From Cellvibrionaceae bacterium (GTDB taxonomy: Bacteria > Pseudomonadota > Gammaproteobacteria > Pseudomonadales > Cellvibrionaceae): a stretch of 64,000 nt of DNA. A model generated the notes under the pieces. The model was not told the DNA's origin. It ran no database searches and worked only from the letters and a program-made list of their open reading frames with translations. The DNA is taken from assembly GCA_021151695.1 (NCBI GenBank), contig JAGKWU010000017.1, positions 23,939-87,938 of the forward strand. The letters run 5' to 3'. Below are positions 54,721 to 63,914 of the stretch, one piece after another. Made by a program: the position numbers and the translations under genes. Position 1 is the first letter of the stretch; each line of letters starts with the position of its first letter.

Positions 54721-55578
54721 TTATTTGCTGGGAAATAAATCAAATGTTCCCCAAAAAAGTATCAATCCATCGCCCAGGTTTTGAAACCAGGTTCCGGAAT
54801 TAGGCGTGTCGAAGTTGTAGACCATGGTGTAAGGCAAGGTAAACAGCGGGCTTACCTGAGTGACTTCTTCAACGGCCGTGTTGGGCGCCACCTTGGTGTA
54901 TTTGTAAGTGCCGGTGGAATCCAGCGTGCGCGGACCTGTGCCTTTAATAAACATCGAGCCGTCGATGGCATAGGCTTGAACCGCAAGCCCGCCGGTGGGG
55001 TAAACATTAGCGGGCAGATCTGATTTGGTTGATTTGATAATCAGGGCAACTGTGGTGTCGGCAATATTGCTCGGAGCCAGGTGTTGTTCTTCAGGCAAAT
55101 TGGTTGGAACCAATTTAAAACTGCCGGAGAGTTTAAGTTTTCCGTTATCAAAATCTTCTTCCCAAGTCCCGCTGCTGGCAGTAACGAAGGTGTATTTCAC
55201 AGTGAAAGCGGTATTGTTAACGGTTGCATCAATACCCTGTTCAGTGGCCGTATTGACGCCCGTTCGTTGGTATTTGAAGCTGCCCGCGAAGAACTGCTGG
55301 TTATCTGGCGTGCCAGGTTGCATGGTGCCTGTGCCCTGGGCAGTAAATTTGCCATTGCGGTTATAGTGTTTTACGACTGCGCCTTTATAGGGGTAGCCGC
55401 TGGAATAGCTGCTGGCGCTGCGCTCGATTTGTAACACGAGGTCCTGGCCAACAAGGCTGGCCGGAGCCTTGACCGGAGATAAACACAGATCGGACGGATC
55501 GTTGTGAGCGTTGGTAAAGCTACAGGCCGCAAGCAGCAAGCAGCCTCCGAGGGTCTGCAGATGCGTTTTTATATTCAC
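54721..55578 (-). CDS. Lipoprotein of unknown function with internal duplication
   Basis: A 285-residue protein with a lipobox LLLAAC at residues 14-19, so probably a membrane-anchored lipoprotein. The mature part holds two related beta-rich units of about 115 residues. Both show a G-T-G start, a Y(K/Q)(Y/R)T-V-NTA-E(E/Q) block, a Y-F/T-SGTW block and a final GSFKL or GTFDL (aligned at about 85-160 and 210-283). I do not recognise the family. It sits next to the membrane AraC-type regulator gene on the same strand. Confidence 0.75.
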   Translation of the reverse strand: MNIKTHLQTLGGCLLLAACSFTNAHNDPSDLCLSPVKAPASLVGQDLVLQIERSASSYSSGYPYKGAVVKHYNRNGKFTAQGTGTMQPGTPDNQQFFAGSFKYQRTGVNTATEQGIDATVNNTAFTVKYTFVTASSGTWEEDFDNGKLKLSGSFKLVPTNLPEEQHLAPSNIADTTVALIIKSTKSDLPANVYPTGGLAVQAYAIDGSMFIKGTGPRTLDSTGTYKYTKVAPNTAVEEVTQVSPLFTLPYTMVYNFDTPNSGTWFQNLGDGLILFWGTFDLFPSK

Positions 55579-55744
55579 AAGAGTTTCCTTTGTCAGTTGG
55601 GGATGAGGGATTTGCCAGAGGGTTGGCTCTCATATCCTCCACGGAAACTTTGTTGTGCAGTGTGTTCCCATCAAAAATGACAAGAAATGGCTGCGCGTTT
55701 TACTGCAATTTGCAATAAAGCAGCACTGTAAATAAGACAGGCAT

Positions 55745-55776
55745 AAAAAAGCCAGGCAGTATTGCCTGGCTTTTTT
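55745..55776. terminator. Terminator downstream of yebC
   Basis: AAAAAAGCCAGGCA and TGCCTGGCTTTTTT form a 14-bp stem with a 4-base loop and T-runs on both strands, 25 bp beyond the yebC stop. Confidence 0.92.
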
Positions 55777-55801
55777 AATGTGCGAGCGGCGTTGGGATTA
55801 A

Positions 55802-56506
55802 TTATTCCCCCGCTAAACCAACGTAAACCTCATGCACATCATCGTTATCGTCAATGGCAGCAAGGAATGCTTCAACTTCCTCCAGCGCTTCGCCTGAGAG
55901 GCTCACGGGGTTTTTCGGGCGATAGCCGATTTTTGCTGATTCTACGGTAAAACCCTGTGCAGGCAGTGCTTTTTGCACCAGATCAAGATCGGTAATGTCA
56001 GTGATGAACAGGGTGGTGCCTTCATCATCAGTTTCGAAATCTTGCGCACCGGCTTCGATGGCGGCCATTTCCGGATCGGCATCTTGGTTGGCTGGCGTAG
56101 CTTCAATCATACCTACGTGATCGAAATCCCAAGACACCGAACCTGATGCACCTAATTGGCCTTTGCGGAACAGGCCGCGAATGTCGGAAATAGTGCGGTT
56201 TACGTTGTCGGTAAGGCACTCCACAATCACAGGTACTTGGTGCGGTGCAAAACCTTCATAAACTACTTTTTCGTAGCTGATGCCGCCATCTAATTGGCCT
56301 GAACCTTTTTTGATAGCGCGCTCCAGTGTCTCGCGTGTCATAGAGGCTTTTTTGGCTTGCACAATCGCCAGGCGCAAACGTGGGTTCATATCTGGATCGG
56401 CGCCATTGCGCGCGGCGATCATGATTTCTTTGGTGAGTTTGGTAAAGAGTTTACCCTTGGCACTGGCCGCGGCTTCGCGACCTTTGGCTTTCCATTGAGC
56501 ACCCAT
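55802..56506 (-). CDS. yebC: YebC/PmpR-family protein
   Basis: A 234-residue protein beginning MGAQWKAKGREAAASAKGKL, close to the usual MAGHSKWANIKHRKAAQDAKRGK start but lacking its first residues' standard form. The ALERAIKKG-like, YEGFAPHQVPVIVECLTDN and RGLFRKGQLG segments are typical. Family members act as transcriptional regulators, and some are now tied to translation of proline-rich stretches. The standard start differs (WKAKGREAAAS), which marks the YeeN/YebC-II subgroup. It is not next to ruvC here; dapD lies 60 bp upstream. Confidence 0.9.
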   Translation of the reverse strand: MGAQWKAKGREAAASAKGKLFTKLTKEIMIAARNGADPDMNPRLRLAIVQAKKASMTRETLERAIKKGSGQLDGGISYEKVVYEGFAPHQVPVIVECLTDNVNRTISDIRGLFRKGQLGASGSVSWDFDHVGMIEATPANQDADPEMAAIEAGAQDFETDDEGTTLFITDITDLDLVQKALPAQGFTVESAKIGYRPKNPVSLSGEALEEVEAFLAAIDDNDDVHEVYVGLAGE

Positions 56507-56566
56507 AATGTTTATCTCGCATTAGTGTTGAGTGATCGGGCGCAGTGTTGCGCCCACCATAAATTA

Positions 56567-57595
56567 TTAGTTTTTGTGCAGTGCAGTATTCAATTGCAAG
56601 GCTGTTTTGTTGGTAACCACTTCCACACGGCCGGTGATGGAGTTGCGGCGGAATACCAAGTCAGATTCGTTGGCCAACTCGCGCGCTTTTACCGTTTTCA
56701 CTTCATTGCCCGCGTCATCCAGCACCACAACTTTGGTTCCTGCGGTGATGTAGAGGCCGGATTCGATTTTGCAGCGATCGCCCAGCGGAATCCCGGTACC
56801 GGCGTTGGCACCGATCAACGACTCTTTACCAACAGAGATCACAATATTACCACCACCGGACAGGGTGCCCATAGTGGAGCTGCCGCCGCCCAAGTCAGAG
56901 CCTGCACCTACAAACACGCCTGCAGAGATACGGCCTTCGATCATTGCCGGGCCTTCGGTACCCGCGTTAAAGTTAACGAAGCCCTCGTGCATGATAGTGG
57001 TGCCTTCACCCAGGTACGCGCCTAAACGCACGCGTGCCGTGTGCGCAACACGCACACCTTTAGGCACAACATAGTTGGTCATTTTAGGGAATTTATCCAC
57101 GCAGGATACTTCCAGCTCTTCGCCATTCAAGCGCGCTTGCAGTTGTACGGCGGGTAACTCGTTGACATCAATCGCGCCCTTGTTGGTCCAGGCTACATTG
57201 GGCAATAAGCCGAAAATGCCAGCCAGCACGGTGTTATGTGGCTTAACCAAACGGTGCGAGAGCAGATGGAGTTTCAGATAGCCTTCTGGCACAGACGCAG
57301 GGTTAGTGTCAGTTGCCAGCAATGTTACAACCAGTGGACGTTTGCTATTAACCAATTGTTTCGCGAGTGCCGCTTGAGCTGCGTCAACAGCTTCCAACGC
57401 CTGTGCGATTTCGCCAGCTTGCGCCGTGGTGATAGCAATTGCCTGGTTACCTTCGCTATAGCCAGTTACTTTCGCAATTGCAGCGGCTACATCTGCGGAT
57501 GGGTTCAGCAATGGTGAGGCGTAAAATACTTCCAGCCATTCGCCTTTAGAGTTTTGAGTGCCTATGCCGAGACCGAGTGCGTAGAGAGTTGTCAT
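56567..57595 (-). CDS. dapD: Tetrahydrodipicolinate N-succinyltransferase
   Basis: A 342-residue enzyme that transfers succinate from succinyl-CoA to tetrahydrodipicolinate in lysine synthesis. The C-terminal half has left-handed beta-helix hexapeptide repeats (LGGGSSTMGTLSGGGN, SLIGANAGTGIPLGDRCKIE). The N-terminal half is that of the long Pseudomonas-type DapD rather than the 274-residue E. coli type. ATG 57595 follows AGGAAA, which rules out the extension to 57643. Confidence 0.95.
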   Translation of the reverse strand: MTTLYALGLGIGTQNSKGEWLEVFYASPLLNPSADVAAAIAKVTGYSEGNQAIAITTAQAGEIAQALEAVDAAQAALAKQLVNSKRPLVVTLLATDTNPASVPEGYLKLHLLSHRLVKPHNTVLAGIFGLLPNVAWTNKGAIDVNELPAVQLQARLNGEELEVSCVDKFPKMTNYVVPKGVRVAHTARVRLGAYLGEGTTIMHEGFVNFNAGTEGPAMIEGRISAGVFVGAGSDLGGGSSTMGTLSGGGNIVISVGKESLIGANAGTGIPLGDRCKIESGLYITAGTKVVVLDDAGNEVKTVKARELANESDLVFRRNSITGRVEVVTNKTALQLNTALHKN

Positions 57596-57636
57596 GGTTT
57601 TTCCTGATTTAAGATCAAATAAAATTAATTTGGGAG

Positions 57637-57717
57637 TCGTCATCCTAGCCGGCCGCGCCCGCAGGGTATCCAGTGCTGTTGACTTTAAAGTCGCTGGATG
57701 CCCCTACGGGCATGACG
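57637..57717. repeat. Degenerate palindromic repeat element
   Basis: An imperfect inverted repeat runs from CGTCATCC at the left to GGGCATGACG at the right, with inner ATCCAG/CTGGAT arms and a small central loop. This resembles the short palindromic elements with terminal CGTCAT/ATGACG and TGGAT arms seen scattered in many proteobacterial genomes. Only one copy is seen in this window. It lies between the ArsC-like gene and dapD. Confidence 0.55.
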
Positions 57718-57728
57718 CTGTAGGTCGC

Positions 57729-58073
57729 TTAACCAAAAATTTTTGCGTAGTCGGCGTCTTTAAACCCCGCCTGTTTTCGTTTGCCAGTATCTAGCAACGG
57801 GCGCTTGATCAGCGTTGGGTTCGCGGTGATCACCTGCGCGGCCTGCGCATCAAAATTATGTTTGGTGGCATCGTCCAGTTCTTTCCAGGTGGTGCTGCGT
57901 TTGTTGACCAATGCATCCAAACCTATTTCTGCAATCCAACTGCTAACTTGCTCTGCAGTTAAGCCGTCAGCGCGAAAGTCGTGAAAGCGGTAGTCGATGT
58001 TGTTTGCCGCCAGCCAGTCGCGGGCTTTTTTGACAGTGTCGCAGTTTTTAATGCCGTATAGAGTTGTCATCAT
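57729..58073 (-). CDS. ArsC/YffB-family reductase-like protein
   Basis: A 114-residue thioredoxin-fold protein with the YGIKNCDTVKKARDWL motif, whose single Cys in NCDTV is the redox residue. It also has KRSTTWKEL and IKRPLLDT blocks usual in the YffB/ArsC-like group. True arsenate reduction is unlikely to be its main job; genes of this type lie beside dap genes in many gammaproteobacteria. ATG 58070 is an alternative start. The nth gene ends 10 bp upstream. Confidence 0.87.
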   Translation of the reverse strand: MMTTLYGIKNCDTVKKARDWLAANNIDYRFHDFRADGLTAEQVSSWIAEIGLDALVNKRSTTWKELDDATKHNFDAQAAQVITANPTLIKRPLLDTGKRKQAGFKDADYAKIFG

Positions 58074-58083
58074 GTTCAATCAT

Positions 58084-58758
58084 TTAAGGTTTTAAGGCGA
58101 TTTTTGCTTTCTTGCGTGTGGGATAGCAGGTTCTGCAAATATCGCAGACAGTCCCATCGCAACCGCGGGCCGAGCAGTATTCACGGCCGTAATAAATAAT
58201 TTGCAAATGCAGATCGTTCCAGCTGTCTTTGGGGAACAAGCGTTTCAAATCTTTCTCTGTCTGCACTACATTTTTGCCATTGGTCAGGCCCCAACGCTGC
58301 GCTAAGCGATGGATATGGGTATCCACCGGAAATGCCGGATGCTTGAACGCTTGGCTCATCACCACGCTTGCGGTTTTGTGGCCAACGCCGGGCAAGCGCT
58401 CTAGCGCATCCCAATCTTCGGGCACCTGACCGTTGTGTTCTTCCACCAACATTTTGGAGAGCACCGAAATAGCTTTGGATTTTTGTGGCGATAAACCGCA
58501 GGGGCGAATGATCTCCTGGATTTTTTCCACCGGCACCTTCGCCATATCGTAAGGATTGTCCGCCAGCGCGAAGAGCGCTGGTGTTACCGTGTTTACGCGG
58601 GCGTCAGTACATTGCGCTGACAACAATACGGCGATCAATAATGAAAATGGATCGGCATGTTCCAGCGGAATAGGCGGTGACGGATAGAGTTCTTGCAACC
58701 TGTGCAAAATAAATTCGACCCGCTCGGCCTTACTTAAGTTTTTTGCTGCGCTATTCAT
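58084..58758 (-). CDS. nth: Endonuclease III
   Basis: A 224-residue DNA glycosylase/AP lyase for oxidised pyrimidines. The helix-hairpin-helix motif LPGVGHKTASVV contains the catalytic Lys, and FPVDTHIHRLAQRWG holds the catalytic Asp. The C-terminal cysteines in CSARGCDGTVCDICRTCYP bind the [4Fe-4S] cluster. The start ATG overlaps the dapC stop by four bases (ATGA), which shows translational coupling. A longer frame to 58803 lies inside dapC and is not favoured. Confidence 0.94.
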   Translation of the reverse strand: MNSAAKNLSKAERVEFILHRLQELYPSPPIPLEHADPFSLLIAVLLSAQCTDARVNTVTPALFALADNPYDMAKVPVEKIQEIIRPCGLSPQKSKAISVLSKMLVEEHNGQVPEDWDALERLPGVGHKTASVVMSQAFKHPAFPVDTHIHRLAQRWGLTNGKNVVQTEKDLKRLFPKDSWNDLHLQIIYYGREYCSARGCDGTVCDICRTCYPTRKKAKIALKP

Positions 58759-59954
58759 AGCGATTGTACAAACGCCTTGATGCGTTTGGCGGCTTCTATA
58801 CATTCCGCCAGCGGTGCAACTAATGCTAGTCGCACATAATCTTCGCCGGGATTTAATCCGTCAGCGCTGCGCGCCAAATAACTGCCAGGTAATACAGTTA
58901 CCTTTTGCTGGGCATACAACTGCTGCGCAAAGTCTTCACCTTTAATTGGTGTTTTGGGCCACAGATAAAAACTGGCGTCTGGTTTGCTCACAGGCAACAC
59001 ACCATCAAGAATTTCCAACACGGCATCAAACTTCTGGCGATAGGCTTCGCGGTTATCCAGAACGTGGCTTTCATCTTCCCAAGCTGCAACGCTGGCTAAT
59101 TGCGTTGGCACTGGCATGGCGCAGCCGTGGTAAGTGCGGTAGAGCAAAAATTTTTCGAGGATCTTCGCATCGCCGCCCACAAAGCCTGAACGCAAACCCG
59201 GCAGGTTGGAGCGTTTGGATAAGCTATGGAAAACCACGCAGCGCGCAAAATCATCGCGGCCCAATTCGGCGCAAGCTTGCAACAAGCCCGCAGGTGGATT
59301 AGCTTCGTCAAAATACAACTCTGAATAGCACTCGTCCGAGGCGATAACAAAATCGTACTTGTCGGCCAATGCAATCAATTCTTTCAGCTGCGCTGTGCTC
59401 ATGACGGCGCCGGTTGGATTGCCGGGCGAGCACACAAATAATAATTGGCAGCGTTCCCACGCACTGGCAGGTACAGCAGCGAAATCAGGGATGAAGCCGT
59501 TTGTTTCAGTGCAGTTCAAAAAATAAGGCTCTGCACCGGATAAAATCGCAGCCCCTTCATAAATTTGGTAAAAGGGATTGGGTGATACCACCAGCGGTGC
59601 GGGCTTGCTGCGGTCGACAATCGCCTGCGCAAACGCAAAAAGCGCTTCGCGTGTGCCGTTAACAGGCAACACATGTTTATCCGCCGTAAAGCTACCGGCA
59701 TTTAACTGAAAGCGGCGTGTTGCCCAGCTAGCGATAGCATTGCGCAATTCCGGCAAGCCTTTGGTTGTCGGATAGTTGGACAGACGCGCGAGATTTTGCA
59801 CCAGCGTATCCAGCACAAATTTGGGCGGCTCATGCTTGGGCTCACCGATAGACAGCATGATATCGCTCAGTTCAGCAGGCGGTGTTACCGCGGCTTTGAG
59901 TGCAGCCAGTTTTTCAAAAGGGTAAGGATGTAATTGCTGTAATTCGGGGTTCAT
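58755..59954 (-). CDS. dapC: Succinyldiaminopimelate transaminase
   Basis: A 399-residue PLP-dependent class I/II aminotransferase that makes N-succinyl-LL-diaminopimelate. MNPELQQLHPYPFEKLAALK is the typical N-terminus of the Pseudomonas-type DapC. The PLP lysine is in SLSKRSNLPGLRSGF, with the cofactor motif CSPGNPTGAV and DECYSELYFD upstream. It lies 59 bp after glnD and overlaps nth, inside the order map-glnD-dapC-nth-arsC-like-dapD. Confidence 0.95.
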   Translation of the reverse strand: MNPELQQLHPYPFEKLAALKAAVTPPAELSDIMLSIGEPKHEPPKFVLDTLVQNLARLSNYPTTKGLPELRNAIASWATRRFQLNAGSFTADKHVLPVNGTREALFAFAQAIVDRSKPAPLVVSPNPFYQIYEGAAILSGAEPYFLNCTETNGFIPDFAAVPASAWERCQLLFVCSPGNPTGAVMSTAQLKELIALADKYDFVIASDECYSELYFDEANPPAGLLQACAELGRDDFARCVVFHSLSKRSNLPGLRSGFVGGDAKILEKFLLYRTYHGCAMPVPTQLASVAAWEDESHVLDNREAYRQKFDAVLEILDGVLPVSKPDASFYLWPKTPIKGEDFAQQLYAQQKVTVLPGSYLARSADGLNPGEDYVRLALVAPLAECIEAAKRIKAFVQSL

Positions 59955-60013
59955 GTTTCAAATCGTTTTTTGTTGTTGGGCCAAAAGGCCTACCTGTTAC
60001 TTAATCAGTTGTG

Positions 60014-62722
60014 TTATTGCTGCATGTCAACGCGCTTGTCCAGCTGTTCGCGAATTTCGCGCTGCAAATCTTCCGCTACTTTTTCATCGGTCAGTGGCTG
60101 GCCCTGGTTGTCGGCGATAAAGAAAATATCTTCCACGCGTTCACCCAGGGTCGCAATTTTGGCGTTGATCAACTGTATATCAAATTGCATAAATACTCGG
60201 CCGATGCTCGCCAGCAGGCCAGGACGATCGGGGCTGATAACCTCGAGCACACTGCAGCTGCGCTGGTTGTCCTGGGTCAGACTGGTGCGCGTAGGCATGG
60301 CGAAATATTTCAACCGGCGCGGCGTGCGACGACCAACAACTTCGGAATAGTTGTCGGCCAATAACAATTCGCCTTGCAACGTCTGTTGGATTTTTTTGAG
60401 TAGCGCCGGGTTGTTGCCCAGTGGCTCGCCGTCCTGATTCAGCACAAAAAAGGTATCTATGGTGTAGCCGGATTTGGAGCTGTAAATCTTCGCATCCTGA
60501 ATGCTCAGGTTGAGATGATCCAGTGCTGATGCAGCGGCCACAAACACATTCTTCTGGTGCTTGCTGCGAATAAAAATTTGCGTGGCGCCAGCCAGCTCAC
60601 GGCTGGTGGTTTTCTTGATCAGAATTAGCGGTGAATCATCTGTGTGCTCTGCGATGGCTTCAGTGTGCCAGACAATATCCTGCACCGTTTCGCGCAGAAA
60701 GTAATCTTCACCCATATCGCCCCAGAGTTTGCGAACTTGGGTGTCGCCGATATTTTTGCGCGCGAGTTTGCGAATAGCGGCTTGCTGCGTCTCTTCGATC
60801 AGCTCTTGTTTGTCTATATTGTTTTCCAAGCCACGGCGCAAGGCGCGTTTGGTTTCCAGATAGAGTTGACGCAACAGGCTCGCTCGCCAGGTGTTCCACA
60901 ATTCTTTGTTGGTGCCATTGATGTCGGCCACGGTCAGGCAGTAAAGATAATCCAGATGCATTTGGTCGCCGACAGTGAGTGCAAAGTTGCGTATCACATC
61001 CGGGTCTGACAGGTCCTGCTTTTGCGATACGGAGGACATCAACAAATGCTTTTCTACCAGCCAGACTACCAGCCGGGTTTCGCGCGGGGATACCCCGTGT
61101 CGCTGACAAAACTCTTCCGCATCTACGGCACCGAGCGTTGAGTGATCACCGCCCCGGCCCTTGCCTATATCGTGATAGAGGCCCGCCATAAGCAACAGCT
61201 CGAACTTGGGGATACGCGTGGTGATGTGTGCCGCTATGGGGAAGTTTTCTTTCGCAACGGGCAACAAGAAATTGCAGATGTTTTGCACTACTTTGAGCGT
61301 GTGCGCATCCACAGTGTAGATATGAAATAAATCATGCTGCATCTGGCCGGTAACTTGCCCGAATTCTGGCAAATACAAACCGAGGATGCCATAGCGCAAC
61401 ATGCGCTTTAATTGCTCAACCAAACCACCGGGGTACTGCAATAGTTTGACAAACAGCTGGGTATTTTTGGGGTTGTTACGAAAGTTATCATCGATCAAAT
61501 GACGGCTCTCGCGCACCAGCCGAATCGTGGAGGCGCGCACGCCTACAATCTTCGGGTTTTGTGCCATAAGCACAAATATCTCCAGCAGCGCCGAGGGATT
61601 TTCCTCAAACACGTAGGTGTGAGTGGCTTCGATATAGTTATCGCGCAGCTGGAAGCGCTCGTTAACTGTCGCTACGCTTTTGCATTTGCCTTTTTGCAGG
61701 ATCGCTTCCGACAAAAACTGCAGCAGCACGTCGTTCAGCTCGCGCAGCGCCAGCACTGTGCGATAGTACTTGTGCATGAACTGCTCAACGGCGAGCGAGC
61801 CCTTTTCGTCTTCGTAGCCGAACATGGTGGCCAGTTCGCGCTGGTAATCAAACATCAGCCGCTCTTCCGGGCGCTTGGCGACCATGTGCAGGCCGTAGCG
61901 CACACGCCACAAATATTCTTCGCCGGTGTAGAGCAGGGAAAACTCTTCGTCGGTAAAAAAACCTTTACCTTCAAGTTGCTTGAGTGTGCGCACCTGGAAG
62001 TAGCGCTTGGCCACCCAGTTGATGGTTTGTATGTCGCGCAGCCCACCGGGCGCATTTTTGATATTGGGTTCGAGGTTGTACTCGGTATCGTTGTATTTTT
62101 TGTGGCGGTCTATCTGCTCATCCCATTTGGCACGGAAGAAGGCATCGGCGGGCCACATGTGATTGGGGGATGATTGTTGCAGCAGTTCGTGACGTAAGGA
62201 TTGGTCACCCACGAGGGTGCGCGACTCCATGATATTGGTAGCCACGGTAATATCGTTGCGCGCAATTTCAATGCACTCTTTTACGGTGCGCACGCTGCTA
62301 CCAATTTCGAGTTTGATGTCCCACAAAAAGGTGAGGAATTTTTCAACGTTTTCTTTGCAGCCTTCAAACACTTCATCGCGATAAAGAATGAGTAAATCTA
62401 TATCAGACGCAGGATGCAATTCGCCGCGGCCATAACCGCCAACGGCTTCGAGGCTAATGCTTTCCGGCCATTCAAACTGAAACCAGGCGTAATGCATGAT
62501 GCAATCGATAAAGAGCGCGCGCTCGTACACCAGCGTGCGAATATCTTCGCCTTCGATAAAGCGGCGATTGAACTGGGTGTTAGCGGCGTTGATCGCATCT
62601 TTAAAAACGGTGATCGGCGGCTGGTCGGCCAAGGCGCGGCGAAAGCGGCTTTGGTCAAAGAAAAATAATGGCCGCTCGAAATAGGGCACCGCTGATGTGA
62701 GCATATTGGCTGTTCCAGGCAT
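60014..62722 (-). CDS. glnD: Bifunctional PII uridylyltransferase/uridylyl-removing enzyme
   Basis: A 902-residue nitrogen sensor that adds UMP to PII proteins when glutamine is low and removes it when glutamine is high. Domains in order: nucleotidyltransferase with VGGYGRGELHPASDIDLLIL near residue 95; a helical region; an HD phosphohydrolase domain (LYHDIGKGRGGDHS); and two C-terminal ACT domains (residues about 700-890) that bind glutamine. Start is uncertain: ATG 62722 is chosen, GTG 62740 and ATG 62704 are alternatives, and no strong ribosome site decides. It lies 42 bp after map. Confidence 0.95.
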   Translation of the reverse strand: MPGTANMLTSAVPYFERPLFFFDQSRFRRALADQPPITVFKDAINAANTQFNRRFIEGEDIRTLVYERALFIDCIMHYAWFQFEWPESISLEAVGGYGRGELHPASDIDLLILYRDEVFEGCKENVEKFLTFLWDIKLEIGSSVRTVKECIEIARNDITVATNIMESRTLVGDQSLRHELLQQSSPNHMWPADAFFRAKWDEQIDRHKKYNDTEYNLEPNIKNAPGGLRDIQTINWVAKRYFQVRTLKQLEGKGFFTDEEFSLLYTGEEYLWRVRYGLHMVAKRPEERLMFDYQRELATMFGYEDEKGSLAVEQFMHKYYRTVLALRELNDVLLQFLSEAILQKGKCKSVATVNERFQLRDNYIEATHTYVFEENPSALLEIFVLMAQNPKIVGVRASTIRLVRESRHLIDDNFRNNPKNTQLFVKLLQYPGGLVEQLKRMLRYGILGLYLPEFGQVTGQMQHDLFHIYTVDAHTLKVVQNICNFLLPVAKENFPIAAHITTRIPKFELLLMAGLYHDIGKGRGGDHSTLGAVDAEEFCQRHGVSPRETRLVVWLVEKHLLMSSVSQKQDLSDPDVIRNFALTVGDQMHLDYLYCLTVADINGTNKELWNTWRASLLRQLYLETKRALRRGLENNIDKQELIEETQQAAIRKLARKNIGDTQVRKLWGDMGEDYFLRETVQDIVWHTEAIAEHTDDSPLILIKKTTSRELAGATQIFIRSKHQKNVFVAAASALDHLNLSIQDAKIYSSKSGYTIDTFFVLNQDGEPLGNNPALLKKIQQTLQGELLLADNYSEVVGRRTPRRLKYFAMPTRTSLTQDNQRSCSVLEVISPDRPGLLASIGRVFMQFDIQLINAKIATLGERVEDIFFIADNQGQPLTDEKVAEDLQREIREQLDKRVDMQQ

Positions 62723-62764
62723 GGTGTGCCGTGTTGACACACCCGTCAGTCTCGTAGGCTTGGT

Positions 62765-63535
62765 TTAAAACTGTTCGTCGTTGCGCGCGGTGAGTACTTC
62801 AACACCGGTAGCGGTAACCACCATGGTGTGTTCCCACTGGGCGGAGAGACGACCGTCTTTGGTTTCTACCGTCCAGCCATCACTCTTGAGTTTGGTTTGC
62901 GGTTTGCCGGCGTTGATCATGGGCTCGATGGTAAAGGCCATGCCTTCTTTCAATACCATGCCTGTGCCGGGGCGGCCATAGTGCAGGATTTGTGGTTCTT
63001 CGTGGAAGACTTTGCCAATGCCGTGGCCGCAGTATTCGCGCACTACCGAGTAGTAGTTGCCTTCGGCGTGTTGCTGGATGACGTGGCCAATATCGCCCAG
63101 GGTGCAACCTGGTTTTACCAGCGCAATAGCTTTATACATACATTCCTGGGTGACTTTTACCAGTCGCTCGGCATGGGGAGCGGGTGCGCCTACGAAGTAC
63201 ATAGCGCTGGTATCGCCGTGGAAACCTTCGTAAATGACCGTTACGTCGATATTGATGATGTCGCCCGCTTTGAGCACTTTCTTGTCCGAGGGAATACCGT
63301 GGCAAACCACCTGGTTAACGGAGGTGCAAATGGATTTGGGAAAGCCGCGATAACCCAAACAGGCGGGAATGGCTTTTTGCACATTCACGATGTGGTCGTG
63401 GCAGATTTTGTCCAGCTCGGCAGTAGTGATACCAGGCTGTACATGGGGACCGATCATTTCCAGCACCTCGGCAGCCATACGGCCGGCAATGCGCATTTTT
63501 GCTATATCGTCAGGAGTTTTGATGGTAACGGACAT
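62765..63535 (-). CDS. map: Methionine aminopeptidase, type I
   Basis: A 256-residue di-metal enzyme that removes the initiator methionine. Metal and substrate motifs are VCHGIPSDKKVLKAGDIINIDVT, FHGDTSAMYFVG, EYCGHGIGKVFHEEPQI and the terminal EHTMVVTATGVEVLT. Length is as in E. coli. It is divergent from rpsB with 379 bp between, and the first gene of the leftward map-glnD-dapC cluster. Confidence 0.96.
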   Translation of the reverse strand: MSVTIKTPDDIAKMRIAGRMAAEVLEMIGPHVQPGITTAELDKICHDHIVNVQKAIPACLGYRGFPKSICTSVNQVVCHGIPSDKKVLKAGDIINIDVTVIYEGFHGDTSAMYFVGAPAPHAERLVKVTQECMYKAIALVKPGCTLGDIGHVIQQHAEGNYYSVVREYCGHGIGKVFHEEPQILHYGRPGTGMVLKEGMAFTIEPMINAGKPQTKLKSDGWTVETKDGRLSAQWEHTMVVTATGVEVLTARNDEQF

Positions 63536-63733
63536 GAAATTCGACTATCTCGGAAAACGGAAGATAGGGCATTCTAAACGATTCCAGCAGGGTTTGACTA
63601 AGGTCAATCGCCACCTTTGCCGCAGTTAGTGGCGCATTTAGATGTCTTTCCGACACATTCCTGTCATTTGTCATCATTAAGGTTGTTGTGGCGACGCAGT
63701 AGCCTGGTGTGGCTTTTGTTGCGGCATTTGTGG

Positions 63734-63914
63734 TATAAAGCGCGCCTCATTTTTGGGATGACCGCGAACCGGGCCCGAAATGAGTCAATTAACTTACTAA
63801 ACGTCACACATATATCCATACGCAAAACCTGGGTGCCCAATGCTCGCCAACGGCGAACATGATGGTTGGTTAGCGGGGTATATGGAGGCCTAACCCATTG
63901 ATAGGAATACTAAA
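63734..63914 (+). promoter_or_regulatory. rpsB promoter and structured 5' leader
   Basis: A TATAAAG -10 element at 63734-63740 precedes a leader of roughly 170 bases before rpsB. The leader contains GC-rich inverted segments (for example CCAATGCTCGCC...GGCGAACATGATGG near 63838-63865). S2 represses its own operon through such a leader in E. coli and relatives. The 379-bp stretch 63536-63914 holds this and the map promoter region; no gene was seen. Confidence 0.55.

Noticed and set aside
61499..62173. 224-codon plus-strand frame inside glnD
   Set aside because: Shadow of the conserved glnD coding strand without a ribosome site or domain.
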